From: Branchiostoma floridae
Taxonomy: Eukaryota; Chordata; Leptocardii; Amphioxiformes; Branchiostomatidae
Assembly: GCF_000003815.2 (NCBI RefSeq)
Contig: NC_049991.1
Coordinates: 3,530,518-3,594,517, forward strand
Direction of reading: 5' to 3'
Length of the DNA: 64,000 bases
This document shows positions 11,201 through 22,883 of the stretch, piece by piece. A program made the position numbers and the translations under genes. Within the stretch, counting starts at the first letter, position 1, and the number at the start of each line of letters is the position of its first letter. Below the pieces are notes generated by a model. That model had not been told where the DNA came from, searched no databases, and saw only the letters and a list, made by a program, of their open reading frames with translations.

Positions 11201-12739
11201 AACAATCTATCCATTAACTGTCGATTCGAGACAAATACAAAACATTTTATTGTCAAACGAAGCGTCTTAACGAATAACCTAAGTATATTATAAACACTGT
11301 TTTGGTGTTATAAGTTACATTAAACATTACCTGCAGTGTGTTTCTTAATATGTTTCATTTTCTATGTTCACCTATCTAACCAGCTCCTCTCCAGTGGTTG
11401 ACCGACGAACCGTCGACCCCGTTGGACCTGTGTGTTCTCCTGGACAGCTCTAACAGCTACAAAGCAAAGGCAACTTTCTGCACGGAGCAGCACAACTACG
11501 TCTGCCAGGATGGTACACAATGATTCCTATTCAAACTTGTTTTCATTTAGATTTTGTCTAAAGCTTCTGCAGGAGTCAACATAAAAAAGCTCAAAGTAAA
11601 CTATGAAAATATGTTACCTGTCATTATTATTATTATAATTTCTTCTACAATTGTAGCTCTAAAACCATGTGAGCCAAACGTGTGTCAGAACGACATCAAC
11701 TCTTACACCTGCCAATGCCCAGTCGGTTACCAAGGAGACCACTGCGAGACAGGTTGGTGTGATAGGGAAATTATTGTAACACAGTACAGGGGTGAACAAG
11801 TTTTCCAAAATTCACTTCCAGCAATGGAATTCTCTGTAGACAATTGCTTGATGTCATGACTGTAAAAAGTAACAAGTATATCAAAATTGCACTAAAATCA
11901 ATGGAAAAATCTTACTTGCCCTATCGGACAAGTGGGGTGGGACATGCACTTGCCCGAACAGCACTTTCACTTGCCCTGGACAATAGGGCTAGTGGACTTG
12001 TTTATCCCTGCAGTAAACCATTTACATGACCAGTGTTTTGATAACTTTCACCAACAATCCTGGTGTTATGAATGGTCTCTATGCATAACTCCAGTAGACT
12101 CAGTAACATTTGACACGGGTGACAACACAATCGGTCTTAACGTTTTCTTGCCTTTTGTCTTTTCTTTATTTAGACCTGGATTGGTGCTCCCAAGTCACGT
12201 GTCCATTTGGGTTTGTCTGCCAGGACTTCACGTTCTACTTCCAATGCGTTCGTGAGTTGAGTTTTTATCAGTATCGTCTTCAAGTGAACAAAGCATAGAT
12301 TTAAAAGACTTTACTGCCTATTGTAGCATATTTTGTATATATCTTTCCCTGAAAACGTAACACACCAGTTGTTCCCATAGTCAGTTTTAAATACAAGACA
12401 TTTGCAAGACATTTTCACAAAGGGTATAAGAAGAATTATTTTCATAAATGCATAGTAGAATAGCAGGACTCCATATAACTGACCGTCTTAATTTTTGGAA
12501 AGCATTCGTGCATTCTAGGCAACTTACAATTTTCTAAACACAAAACGAACCGTTCAGTACTAATTTATCATGTTTTAGTAGAATAAAATCTAACAAATTC
12601 CCATTATGACCACTGTGTGCATCTAGACCCATCTTCAATTACCCTGGGACTGCCGTACCAGTGCAGCAGCGCCTCCTGTCCGGATGGCTTGAACTGCACC
12701 CCTGAGGGTGTGGCAGCCTTCTCATGTAGGCCTGAGTGA
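8281..12739 (+). CDS. Gene A: secreted EGF/C-type-lectin protein, 5' partial
   Basis: Probable secreted or extracellular protein, function unknown. Exons read by splice sites and phase: 8281-8682 (Cys-rich N-terminal domain, starts GEQVYLTT), 9012-9113, 9359-9469, 9614-9721 and 9882-9994 (EGF), 10391-10606 and 11384-11512 (C-type-lectin-like), 11657-11752 (EGF), 12174-12251 and 12627-12739 (Cys-rich tail, stop TGA). All introns are phase 1. The calcium-binding EGF signature DIDEC occurs in the second and fourth EGF. Oddities against gene B: the first EGF and the one at 11657 each lack the third Cys; the fourth EGF has a one-base deletion next to the N gap; the lectin exon lost its acceptor (ccag to ccgg) and probably uses ttgcag 12 bp downstream. 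No signal-peptide exon was found. It may be a functional diverged paralogue or an early pseudogene. Confidence 0.78.
9995..10094. other. Assembly gap (100 N)
   Basis: A run of 100 N starts exactly at the end of the fourth EGF exon of gene A, so that exon's 3' splice boundary cannot be read. Confidence 0.99.
10680..11170 (-). pseudogene. LINE reverse-transcriptase C-terminal fragment
   Basis: On the minus strand about 124 codons read like the C-terminal tail of a non-LTR retrotransposon reverse transcriptase: a leucine-tryptophan segment ([10 protein letters not shown]), [19 protein letters not shown] and TDIYKHSFS. The copy is 5'-truncated and lies in the intron between the two lectin exons of gene A, antisense to it. 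A poly-G run (about 10712-10723) sits just beyond its 3' end. Confidence 0.75.
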
Positions 12740-12878
12740 TGTCACAACAGGTCCTTCCACGTGACAACGACCAGCCAATGGCTGCTTCAGGCATGCCTTG
12801 AAAATGCTTTTTGTCCGATGTAGAGCCTAACCAGAGATAGAGATAGACGCGCCACATAGAAATAGGGGGTGTTAGATC

Positions 12879-12884
12879 AATAAA
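12879..12884 (+). promoter_or_regulatory. Polyadenylation signal of gene A
   Basis: AATAAA in the context gatcaataaat, 140 bp after the stop. The same context occurs after the stop of gene B at 22878-22883. Confidence 0.7.
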
Positions 12885-13119
12885 TCATCTGCATAAAAAT
12901 CATGTTCACAGTTTCTGTCCTTTTTTACTCATAGCTTTACGGAACAAAGCATATAAGTAGGAATAGATAGTGCCAAAGTCTAAATTCCGGCAGCTTTCAC
13001 TGTAAGCCACTATAAGCACCACAGCCATGTATCACACATGTGTATCTGTTTCTTCATAGATTATGTTGAGGCTTGCACACATGTAAAGAAGAAGAAAAAC
13101 TACAATGTTTTGAAAATAT

Positions 13120-13222
13120 TGCAATTGAAAACCACCGACCGTTGACCTGATATCCCTAAATACCGTGTTTTTGAAACAACGGATAAAGGTTACCCCCGCG
13201 GATAAAGGTGAACTAGCGTTAC
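13120..13222. mobile_element. Half copy of the 'ctagttcacc' MITE family
   Basis: Only the right half of a palindromic element is present, ending ggataaaggtgaactagcg. Fuller copies are at 31111-31305, 32081-32305, 32768-32993, 43728-43945, 54459-54695 and 60991-61180, with a left-end fragment at 61218-61295. Confidence 0.7.
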
Positions 13223-13568
13223 ATGTTGTGATTTGGGTGGTGTGGGGTTGTCAAACTAGTCTACCACCCGTGTCTGCGGTCTCTGGTAACCAGGATGTCG
13301 CAAAGACACTTCAGCTAAACATCTCGGTCTCCACAAACTCCACCCCATTATCTCCCAGGTCTCGTCGCAACACATGTAGGCTGAGGTATTTTTCAATTAA
13401 ACGTTGGCGAGATAACACGTAAGTCGGAAATGTTGATTTGGTGGCTTTCTGCAACTAACAATAACAATACGTCGCCCGTCGCTCAGAGATGCTGATAACA
13501 ACACGGTATTAACAGTTGTAAACAGAACACAGTCCTCACAGTCGAGACTTTTAGAACGCACGGTAAAG

Positions 13569-16500
13569 ATGTGGAAGTTTCTGCTTCTCCTCGCGGCTGT
13601 AGGCACCCTGCCGGCCGCGTCAGTCGGTGAGTACATGTGTATCGATATTCTCTCTGCTAAACTTTAAGCTTCCGAAGATGCCAAATAACGAGCAAAGTTA
13701 CCCGCGAACCGTGTCGGCAAAATAGTGAAAACTACAGTTGGGTCGTTTCATGTTGGGTTAGTTGCAGGCTAGTTCGGTGTCACAGCAATCTACCCCCCCC
13801 CCCCCGTGATGCCCCCCCCCCCCCCTCGGGCTAGCGATGTCGCCCTCCCCGGGTAGTGAACTCGCCCCATCTTGAGTCTCAACATAAGATATTTTTTAAA
13901 GTATTCTTCTGTCCTCCAGCAACCTATATATCTCCAATATGAAGTTTCTACCATGAATTGACCACAAACAAAGTTTGAAATGTCTTTATTGATTATGCAA
14001 ATAAGGTATTCATCAGAGTGACGCACATTTTGTTATATACACCTGGCCTAAGGGTATCTTCACCTCCAATAAGACTATTTTTCTAGTATTTAGTGGTGTT
14101 TTACCCGTGTTTTTTAAGACTGGTACTTAACCAAATTGATTTGTTTTTGTAAGATTTAGCAACAGGTGTATCAACTTGCGCGTAGATAGTCTTCATAATG
14201 AGAAACTAGTATTCATTTGTGTTTTTGTTATTGCTTTGGAAATGTCTCCAGCACAAGAAATGAGATACTGTTACAAATATAGCTGACATAGCCCGTACCG
14301 TAGATGGTGTTGATTTATACGTTTATTTATTTATTTATATTCGCGATAGCACTGTTTTCCATGCCACCTCAGTTTAAAACAAGTGGCTTTATCATTTTCA
14401 TGGAAGGCTTGTTTGCACCGAACCATATAGTATCGACTTTCGAGTCATAACATCGGTAATATGTTGCCATAAAGGTACCAGGTAACATACCATGAATATT
14501 ACTTCCAAGGGCATTCTAGTACCAGGTAGTGCACCTAATATGTAGTACCCAGCTGCTCTTGTGAACCCCCGGGAAGTGATATTCTTAGGGGGGCGAAAAC
14601 ACATTTTAAAAAGTGTAAAAAAAGACAGATTTTGATGTTAAGAGCCATATTTCTAAATAACCGGCATAGGGGGCACATCTGTGTTCCTACACCTTGTCAA
14701 ATTTGAAAAAGATAAGTGAAGATCCATCACCTCTTAACCTTATCTGCCCTGACAAGCTCTCTGAGTCAGTGTTTAGGTCCTGATAAGATTATTTGGTATA
14801 CATTCTCCAGTTACAATCGAGACGGGTATATCATGGTAGTCGCAGTCGTATGCGAGGACATCATCAGATATCATTGATTTTTTTTTGTTTAATTATTGAT
14901 CAACAATGTACAGTACAGGACAGAGAGGGGATGCACTCTAGCAACATGCTAATATTAACCACCCTCACACTCAGGGTTGACATCGCGGCAAAGCCTAACG
15001 ATATCACCCCTGACAATTCAGCCAGGGTATTTGGGTATTTGGCTTTTTGTTGTCGAAAGCTCGGAAAGGCGCCATATAAGGCGACTCATTAATATTCAAG
15101 AGCAAGATAACAGTACCGGCGTAACGTTCTTTCAGCGTCCAGACGTCTTTATCAGGTACCAAATTTAACATTTGTCGGTTCTGTGGGTATAGGGTAACCA
15201 CGGCATCACCGTATACATGTACCGACCTAGCATACGAAAAAAAAACATTACCATCACGCAAAGAAATACAGATCTTTGTACACGCCGCGCCGTACGCTGT
15301 TTGTTCGAAACTTGCAATCCGGTCGCTGATTGGCCCGCGACAAATCAGGCAAGCTCATTAATATTCATAAGCAGGGCGCCCCAAATACGCAAATACCCTG
15401 GCTAAATTGTCAGGGGTGATATCGTTAGGCTTTGCCGCGATGTCAACCCTGAGTGTGAGGATGATATTAACATCACCTCTCAAAACAAAAGATTACAACT
15501 GACAAAGACAAATAATGTAACAAACAATTCACAGCAAGTGAGCAAATGGTTTGGGTAGTCCAATATACATATAGTGTAACAAGTTATTGATTGAAGGGTT
15601 TAGTAGGTGGTTACAACGCGTTTAGTATGTACGATATAAGTTTGGGTTAAGTTTAGATTCTGCTGTTTGTATCATATGACAGGAAGGGTAGATGGACGCG
15701 GGCTGATTCAGGAAAACGGTTGAAATGATGGGTGTTACCAAGGTCAAGGAGGTTAAAAACAACGCTATACTTCGACATCCACAGTTAAGTTACAGGCTGG
15801 ACTTGGGTCTAAATACTATGATTCAGGCTGCAGGTGCCGATGCGGAGAAGTGTGAGGAGGGCGCAGGTTTACCGAGGACCATGGCTTATATATTTATTGA
15901 GAGGAAGAGGCGTACTAATTTGACTGAATGTCTTTTTATACAATGGAAAGTTAAGTGAACGAACAACAATGTCAAGAACATGCTAGTGTTGCGTTGCATA
16001 AGGAATAAAAGACTTTTCGTATCGAGTTGTAGTGCAACGGTACCCGTAGGTTGTGTTTGTTGTGAAGATTATGAGAAGTAGAAGCAGAATCTACAGGAGG
16101 GATCAAGTCCTTAAGATACTGGCGAGTATGGCCGTTAACTATTTTGTAAAACATGATCAAGGAATGAACATGTCACCGATCAAAGAGTCTTTCCCAACCA
16201 AGTTCAGTAAGGAGCGAAAGAGTATGAAAAACCTCTTACTGCCCCTGGGACTGTATTAAAGTGCACACTCGTACTGGACACGTTCTAATCGTTGGAATAA
16301 CATAAAGTTAATTGTTTATTGTTTGTTGTTTATTATAAAGTACATCCATGCCATATTATATCGGTCTACTCAAGAAGAGGACGGATGAAGGACTTNNNNN
16401 NNNNNNNNNNNNNNNNNNNNNNNNNNNNNNNNNNNNNNNNNNNNNNNNNNNNNNNNNNNNNNNNNNNNNNNNNNNNNNNNNNNNNNNNNNNNNNNNNNNN

Positions 16501-19500
16501 NNNNNNNNNNNNNNNNNNNNNNNNNNNNNNNNNNNNNNNNNNNNNNNNNNNNNNNNNNNNNNNNNNNNNNNNNNNNNNNNNNNNNNNNNNNNNNNNNNNN
16601 NNNNNNNNNNNNNNNNNNNNNNTGTGATTGTCAGATTTAAAAGATCGTCCACGAGGTCACGTGATTTTACGTAACTGTGACGTCAACAATTGGAACACTA
16701 TCAGGAGATTCATACCAGTCGTAGTCAGGCTCTGTTGGGTGATGGCTATAATGCCCTGATTTATAGTTGCTTATACTATAGTTATAGTGCTTCTGTAACC
16801 GTCATTTAAGAAACTACTTTAGGGTAATAACAAGATGCCTCGCTCTTTTCAGGCGAACAGGTGTACCTGACCACGGTTGATAACTGGTCATTTTGGAAGA
16901 TTCGTGCGACAGGCCCGATGACAGATGACAACGTGAAGGTCACGTGTGAAGCGGCGGGGATGAGGTACCCGTGCTTCCGGCCAGGTGCGGACGGGTGTGG
17001 GGAATTCTATTGGGCCTCCGACTGCATCAAGTTTCACCATATCCAATGTACAACGCTCAAGGCTCTCTCGAGTGAACTGTGTGGACACACGGACGGGCAC
17101 GGTGAACAGTGTCAGCCGCTTGATGACACCTTTGTGTACAACCCTGCCTGGTATGATGACAGCGCTTATGGAGTGGACTTCGAGACTCACGACTGGGGTC
17201 TACAAGGAGCAGACTACAACAACATGTACGCGCTGTGTGCAGGTAAGGCTGAAGCCTGGGTGTTTATTCACAAGACAATGACAATGTTATTGAGGCAACT
17301 TCTCCTTTTCCCTTTCAAACATATATCTCAATACAAGGCAGAATACACATGGAATCAAATGTATCTGTATCTACATAGTCGGTAAAACCGCCCTTCGGCC
17401 TCACCAGCTACAACAGATATAATATTTTTTTTAAATTTAGCAATCATCTGGATAAGAGCAATTGATGGGGACTTGGAAGAGAAGGGTGGGGACTAGGAGG
17501 GGCGAGTCTCGGTCTGATCTTGTGTTTTGCTCTGATTTGGAAGCCAATGTGTATTCCCCGGGGACACAATAAGTGACCAACTTGATGTACAAAACTATTG
17601 TCTGCAGCCCCTACGTGTGGGAGATCCCCATGTGCACACGGCACCTGTACTGATGATACTGGGGGCTACACCTGTAGCTGTGAGAACGGCTGGGAAGGAA
17701 CCAACTGTGATCAAAGTGAGTACTAGACGGTTTTTATAGACATGAATTTGTCCTGTTCGATTTGTGATACTCAAGGTATATTTTCTTTAAACTACCATTT
17801 TGACCGAGTTGGATGTAACATGAAATTTTGGCTGAGTAGTGAATTTTTTAAATAGATCTTCCAAAGGACTTATACTCATACTCCACAAGGCGCGTAACTA
17901 GCCATGTGATGCAAAGGGTAAAAAAAAAGCTTTAATTAAGTATCAATATATGAAAAGTTCTGAAAATGTTAAAAGCAAAATATAATTTTCTTATTTTAGA
18001 CATCGATGAGTGCGCGTCCTTCCCATGCGCACACGGAGCCTGTAATGACACCATAGGAAGCTTCACCTGTAGCTGTGACAACGGCTGGACAGGACTCAAC
18101 TGTGATCAGGGTTCGTAATTTCCTTAAGATAAATTGCCTTTAATTTGGTTTGTAGTATTGGCACTAAAATATGGACACGGGATTTGCAGCATAGTCGGCT
18201 GTATGCAAAGTATTAAGGTGTAGACTCGTTGATTTTTCTTCTCAGGGTCTTTTTTCCTGTTTCAGACATAGACGAGTGTGCGAGCAGCCCTTGTTGGCTG
18301 GGAGGGACCTGCCTGGATCACGTGAATGGGTACAGCTGTGTCTGTCTTAAAGATGTTACCGGAAGGAACTGTGAAACAGGTACCACTCTATTCAATACGA
18401 AATCTAACGATAAAGAAGTCGTTCGTACAGTAACAAGTCAATGAAGCTCTCTAATGCAACACGGTGTAAACGTAATCGATTCTTTTTTTGCCAGTTAAGC
18501 AGTTATCTTTTCCTGTCATCGTCATTCATGCAACAGTTAATACGTGCAGAATTACTGAATCAGTAAGGGATTTTTGTACTCACTTATTTTCACTTATCTT
18601 AACATATCATGTCTTGAAGGTCTACATGTTTCCTCTACCTTTGGCATGAGTTTTTTTTTTCATTACTATTTTTGTGCTCCAGCATCTTTTGTCGGGGATT
18701 GCTACCAGTTCTCTACTTCAGCTTTCAATCATCGAGACGCGACCCAGGCCTGCAGCACCAATGACGGCCGCATGGTGGATGTGAAAGACAGGCAGCAGCA
18801 ACAGTTCCTGGCCAACTCCATCGCGGCCACCACCGGCGTGTCCAACTGGCTGGCCATGAAAACCGCGCCGTTTCCTGTTTTCTACAGTGATGGGTCTCCT
18901 GTTACAGGTCAATACAGAAAAGATATAAGCATCAAACGAATATCCTGGATACAATAGAGAACGATACGCAAATGATCATATCTATACATGCAGGATCTTC
19001 TACGGCTTAGCCAATCAAATGTACCTTGGTATTGAGATTGATTTAGCTTTACTTTCTGTACTTTCTTTTTATGTGCAAATAAATAAAATCATTTGAATAT
19101 GTCTGATATTGAATGCCAATTCATGACAATCATGAAACGGAGCTTAACCTCAAGCATAACAAGGTTTAACATTTAGTTGTTTTATTTTCTATTTTCTATT
19201 TTTTAAACACAGCTGCTCTACAATGGGGAGAGGACGAACCATCGTCCCCGTTGGACCTGTGCGTTCTCCTGGACAGTTCTGACAACTACAAGGCGAAGAA
19301 GGCGTTCTGCACGGAGCAACACAACTACGTCTGCCAGGATGGTATTAAACTGTTCCTATTTAAATATTCTCTCTTCATTTTATTTAGCATTTGTCTAGCG
19401 CATAAGTCAACATGTTTTTCACCCTTGCAGCTCAGAAACCGTGTGAGCCAAACGTGTGTCAGAACGGCGGAAACTGCAGCTCCTGTTTCGGCGGCTCCAC

Positions 19501-22500
19501 CACCTTCTGTGACTGTCTGGAGGGGTTCGGAGGAAAACTCTGTGAAATCAGTGAGTAAATCTTTTAGAATTCATTATCCAACAGTGATCTAAAAGGCAAC
19601 CTTGGTGTCATTTTCTGACCGTCTCTCCTTTGAATTAGTCAGGGCTCTAGCCAGCCCGAAATTTTTATCCGTCAGCCAATTCCCATTGTCGCGAAAATTA
19701 ATTGATTTCGCTATGACACTACAAAGTAAATGATGTCATTGAGAGAAAATAAGACGCAACGCTGACGTTTTCTAATACAATTTTTTTACGAACAACTTCT
19801 GAAGTCTCTATTAACGTTCATAAGCCAAAACGTTTACTGGCGGCACGGACATCCTTCCTAGATCGTAAGAAAAATCTAATTACTAACACACGTTAGGTTT
19901 CGACGTTGTCAAGATTCCAATCAAAGTTTGTAGAATGCACTAGTCCAGGAGTTAGAAGGACTGAACTGAGACCTTGAAAAACGGGGTTTAATGACATTGT
20001 CGTATGCGAAAGGGCGCCGACACACGTCATCAACAATCATAACAATAGCAAAACAAACAGTATGTGGCTTTCCGACCGTGGACAGCGTCCCCAAGCCGCC
20101 TGTAGCTTCCACCCAGGGTTTTTGTCTGTCAAGGTTGACGGATTGGTTTAAAAAATTTCCGTCACACGCAGCAAATTTCCGTCAATTAACGGAAAAATGG
20201 ACGCTGGCTAGAGCCCTGGAATTAGTATAATCTATTTAAACGTGTTCTGGTTATTATAAAAAGTACAGAATGATAGAAAAAGTAGCTTGAAAACTCTACT
20301 TTTCCGCAGACATTGACGAGTGTGCCTCCGGCCCATGCCAAAATGGCGGGAGTTGCCTTGACGACATCAACTCCTACCACTGCATCTGCCCCACCGGTTA
20401 CCAAGGAGACAACTGCGAGTCAGGTTAGTGTGACAGAATCACGGGGTTCTTGTAACTCGGCCTTAAAACCGTTTTCCTTGCCAACGTTTCGATAGCAGTT
20501 GTCTTCTTTCTTTCTTTCTTCATTAACTGGAACACAACGTTAACTTATTACAAGGGTCAGTCTAGGCAGCTCTTGCTGGTCACAGCTGACCCACAAAAAT
20601 GCAAACGTACATACGTGTTCACATAACATGTATAAAATCCACTACGGTAAGCATAGAATAACTATACAATATAAGATAATCAGTAATCATTCAAATGAGT
20701 CATACATCTTCAAAGCTATCGTGGAAATTGATCCATAAGATACCTACAGGAAGACATTAGGAGGAAAATATGGAAGTTAAGTCTGAGGTAATCTTAAAGT
20801 CAGGACAAGAGGTGGATTTTGTAGCGAGCCTTGAATTCTGGGGTTGTGGAAGAGTCGGTAACGTGTCTGGGTAGGCTATTCCAGTGCCGAGAAGTGTTTG
20901 GAGTAAAGTTGTTCTCGTAGTTGTTAATCTTCGTGTCCTGAATCGGCCGTATTACGAGGGGCGTGCAATAAGTAATGGCCCTGACCCATTTCCCATAGTA
21001 GGAGATTAATGAAACTTGGCACAGATATTAGTCATTCTCTTCATAGGAATCACCCAGAGTTATGCATTTCTCCCATCGTTTGATGCAGCTCTGGACACCG
21101 ATTTTGTAGGACACCCCAGGTTGGTCCTCCAACAGATGCCTCATCAATGGCACAAGAGGGACGACCAGGTCTGGGAGCTGTTTCCACAGACTTCCGGCCA
21201 CGTTTGAATTCAGGATGCCAGCGTTTTACAAGGTCATATGATGGGGCATCATCACCATAAGTTTCATTTATTTCATGAAAAGTCTTCTTTGGTGTGCGTC
21301 CTTTCAAATACAAAAACCGGATCACTGCGCGACACTCAACTGGTTCCATTTCACACCTGGTCCATTTCGCACCTGACTAAGTTCAAACACCAGTAAATCA
21401 GAAACCGCAATTAGTTCAGAGCTGTCTTTTGCAACATAACCCATAGAGATATGAATCATTACACATACAAAATTTCATTTAGATCAGACGACTGGAAGTG
21501 GGTCAGGGGCATTACTTATTGCACGCCCCTCGTACATTTTGCCACAGGGCAGCGTTATAGCCAGGATGGGACGGATTCTATACCACGCTCGTCTCTGTTT
21601 ATAACTGCAGCCATGTTTGAGACCGTATACGTCTGACATACCAATCTGATTATGCTATATATGATTTGATCACCTAATACATGCCTATGCTGAGAATATT
21701 GAAGGTAGCAAAATTTCGTTCTATTGCGTTTTATCTTTTCTTTGTTTTCTCCAGACACGGACTGGTGTTCCCAAGTCCAGTGTCCTTTTGGGTTTGTCTG
21801 TCAGGATTTCACCTTATACTTCCAATGCGTTTGTAAGTAAAGTTCATCATCATTGTTAATACTGTAGGTAACAAATGTCATTGAACAATTAATCAAAAGA
21901 AGACCTCAATTGATCAATACTGAGTACAAACACGACACAGCAGTTGTCCCCCCAGGCAGTTTAACTACAGGTTATTAGCAGGTTAAGGTGGAAATTTTAA
22001 AAAAATGCGCTCATGAATCATGTTTAGGGCTGGGTATCGGTACAGCGTACCGGTACAAAACCAGTTTTTCTTATTGGACCGGTCCAGAAAAACCGGACCT
22101 GAAAAAATTAGGTGGACCGGATGTTGGACCGATTAGAAAATTAACATATTATTTTATAAGGCATTCATACGTTTTGGCGCTTGCAGCTGGAAGAAAATGA
22201 CAAGAGTGAAGTAGAGTAGAGTTTATTGTAATTTCTAGCAATGTTTACAGTCAATCGTACAGGTGCAGTTAGCGTTGTAGTATTTTAAAACGCCAGTGTT
22301 ATGTCTAATACTCCACCAAACAGATTTCTTTGTAGTGAAATGGACCATTGGTTTGAGTCATACTGAATCAGGTCCAGGTTCAGGTCCGGACCTGGACCTG
22401 ATCCTCTGGACCTGAACCGGACCTGGACCTGAATTTTCTGTACCGGTACCCAGCCCTAATCATGTTATTCCATGTGAATGGTCCTTCAAACTTTCATACC

Positions 22501-22751
22501 TTTTAGATAAGATACCATTATTTTGAACATATAATGGCAGCCGTAGTACGCACCAATAATTTATCAAATTCTATTCTATTACATTTGCAATAAAAAAACT
22601 ACTTACATCCCCCTCTTATGTGTATTGTGTATATCTAGACCCATCTCCCGTCCCCCGGGGTCTGCCGTACCAGTGCAGCAGCACCTCCTGTCCGGATGGC
22701 ATGAACTGCACCCCTGAAGGCGCGGCAGCCTTCTCGTGCAAGCCTGAGTGA
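13569..22751 (+). CDS. Gene B: secreted EGF/C-type-lectin protein, complete
   Basis: Eleven exons, 519 codons, likely secreted; function unknown. 13569-13626: ATG and a 19-residue hydrophobic signal ([12 protein letters not shown]). 16853-17242: unrecognised Cys-rich domain of about 130 residues ([27 protein letters not shown]). 17608-17715, 18000-18110 and 18266-18379: EGF, the last two starting DIDEC (calcium-binding type). 18683-18907 and 19213-19341: C-type-lectin-like domain ([21 protein letters not shown], final CTEQ and VCQD cysteines). 19431-19550 and 20310-20423: EGF. 21755-21832 and 22639-22751: Cys-rich tail, stop TGA. Every intron is phase 1 and the lengths sum to a whole number of codons. 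The usual EPN and WND sugar-binding motifs are not present, so carbohydrate binding is doubtful. Introns carry a foldback, two hAT-like elements, a mariner remnant and LINE pieces. Poly-A signal at 22878. It is a tandem paralogue of gene A. Confidence 0.88.
14955..15472. mobile_element. Foldback element in intron 1 of gene B
   Basis: Arms of about 80 bp are inverted copies: the left begins near ccctcacactcagggttgac and continues aaagcctaacgatatcacccc; the right is its reverse complement ending near gtgagg. An atattaa phrase lies just outside both ends and may be a target duplication. No protein is encoded. Confidence 0.75.
15965..16260 (-). pseudogene. LINE reverse-transcriptase C-terminal fragment
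   Basis: Minus-strand reading gives a degraded leader with stops, then about 60 codons like the end of a non-LTR reverse transcriptase ([25 protein letters not shown]). 5'-truncated. It lies in intron 1 of gene B. Confidence 0.65.
16396..16622. other. Assembly gap (227 N)
   Basis: Run of N inside intron 1 of gene B, about 230 bp before the acceptor of its second exon. Confidence 0.99.
19640..20218. mobile_element. hAT-like MITE with 8-bp target duplication
   Basis: Terminal inverted repeat cagggctctagccagc on the left and its reverse complement on the right. A perfect 8-bp duplication gaattagt flanks it (19632-19639 and 20219-20226). An 8-bp duplication and CAGGG-type ends are hallmarks of hAT elements. 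No transposase is visible in 579 bp. It sits in the intron between two EGF exons of gene B. Confidence 0.88.
20505..20950 (-). pseudogene. LINE 3' fragment
   Basis: On the minus strand the segment around 20800-20930 encodes a typical LINE C-terminus ([19 protein letters not shown]). A 3'UTR-like stretch with a gtgggtcagc...ctaggc phrase follows, as in the + strand LINE at 49939-50496. The T-rich (ttctttctttctttctt) left end may be the remnant of its poly-A tail. Confidence 0.7.
20955..21532. mobile_element. Mariner element, internally deleted
   Basis: Inverted ends of about 35 bp: cgaggggcgtgcaataagta then atggccctgaccca on the left, and the reversed form with one or two mismatches on the right. 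TA flanks both ends (20953-20954 and 21533-21534), the target duplication of Tc1/mariner elements. The interior carries only the start of a mariner transposase on the minus strand. It lies in the intron of gene B before the exon at 21755. Confidence 0.9.
21050..21349 (-). pseudogene. Mariner transposase N-terminal remnant
   Basis: About 100 codons on the minus strand match the mariner N-terminal helix-turn-helix region: [43 protein letters not shown]. The catalytic DDD region is absent and the frame ends near the element's end, so this is a deletion derivative that cannot transpose by itself. Confidence 0.88.
22025..22458. mobile_element. hAT-like MITE with 8-bp target duplication
   Basis: Ends tagggctgggtatcggtac and, reversed, tagggctgggtaccggtac. 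A perfect 8-bp duplication atcatgtt flanks it (22017-22024 and 22459-22466). The interior is rich in ccggacctggacctg motifs, also present within the Harbinger-like element (about 3710-3770). No protein is encoded. It lies in the last intron of gene B. Confidence 0.87.
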
Positions 22752-22877
22752 CGTCACCACTTGAGCCTCCCACGTGACAACGACCAGCCAATAGCCGCTT
22801 CATACTTGTCTTGAAACTGTTTTTTATGGGTGATTTAGGGTCTTATTTTAACTTTAGAGTCTAACTAGAGATAGATC

Positions 22878-22883
22878 AATAAA
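22878..22883 (+). promoter_or_regulatory. Polyadenylation signal of gene B
   Basis: AATAAA 127 bp after the stop codon, in the same gatcaataaa context as in gene A. Confidence 0.75.

Noticed and set aside
15725-15958. 77-codon + strand ORF in gene B intron 1
   Set aside because: No domain, lies beside a LINE fragment and has no splice support.
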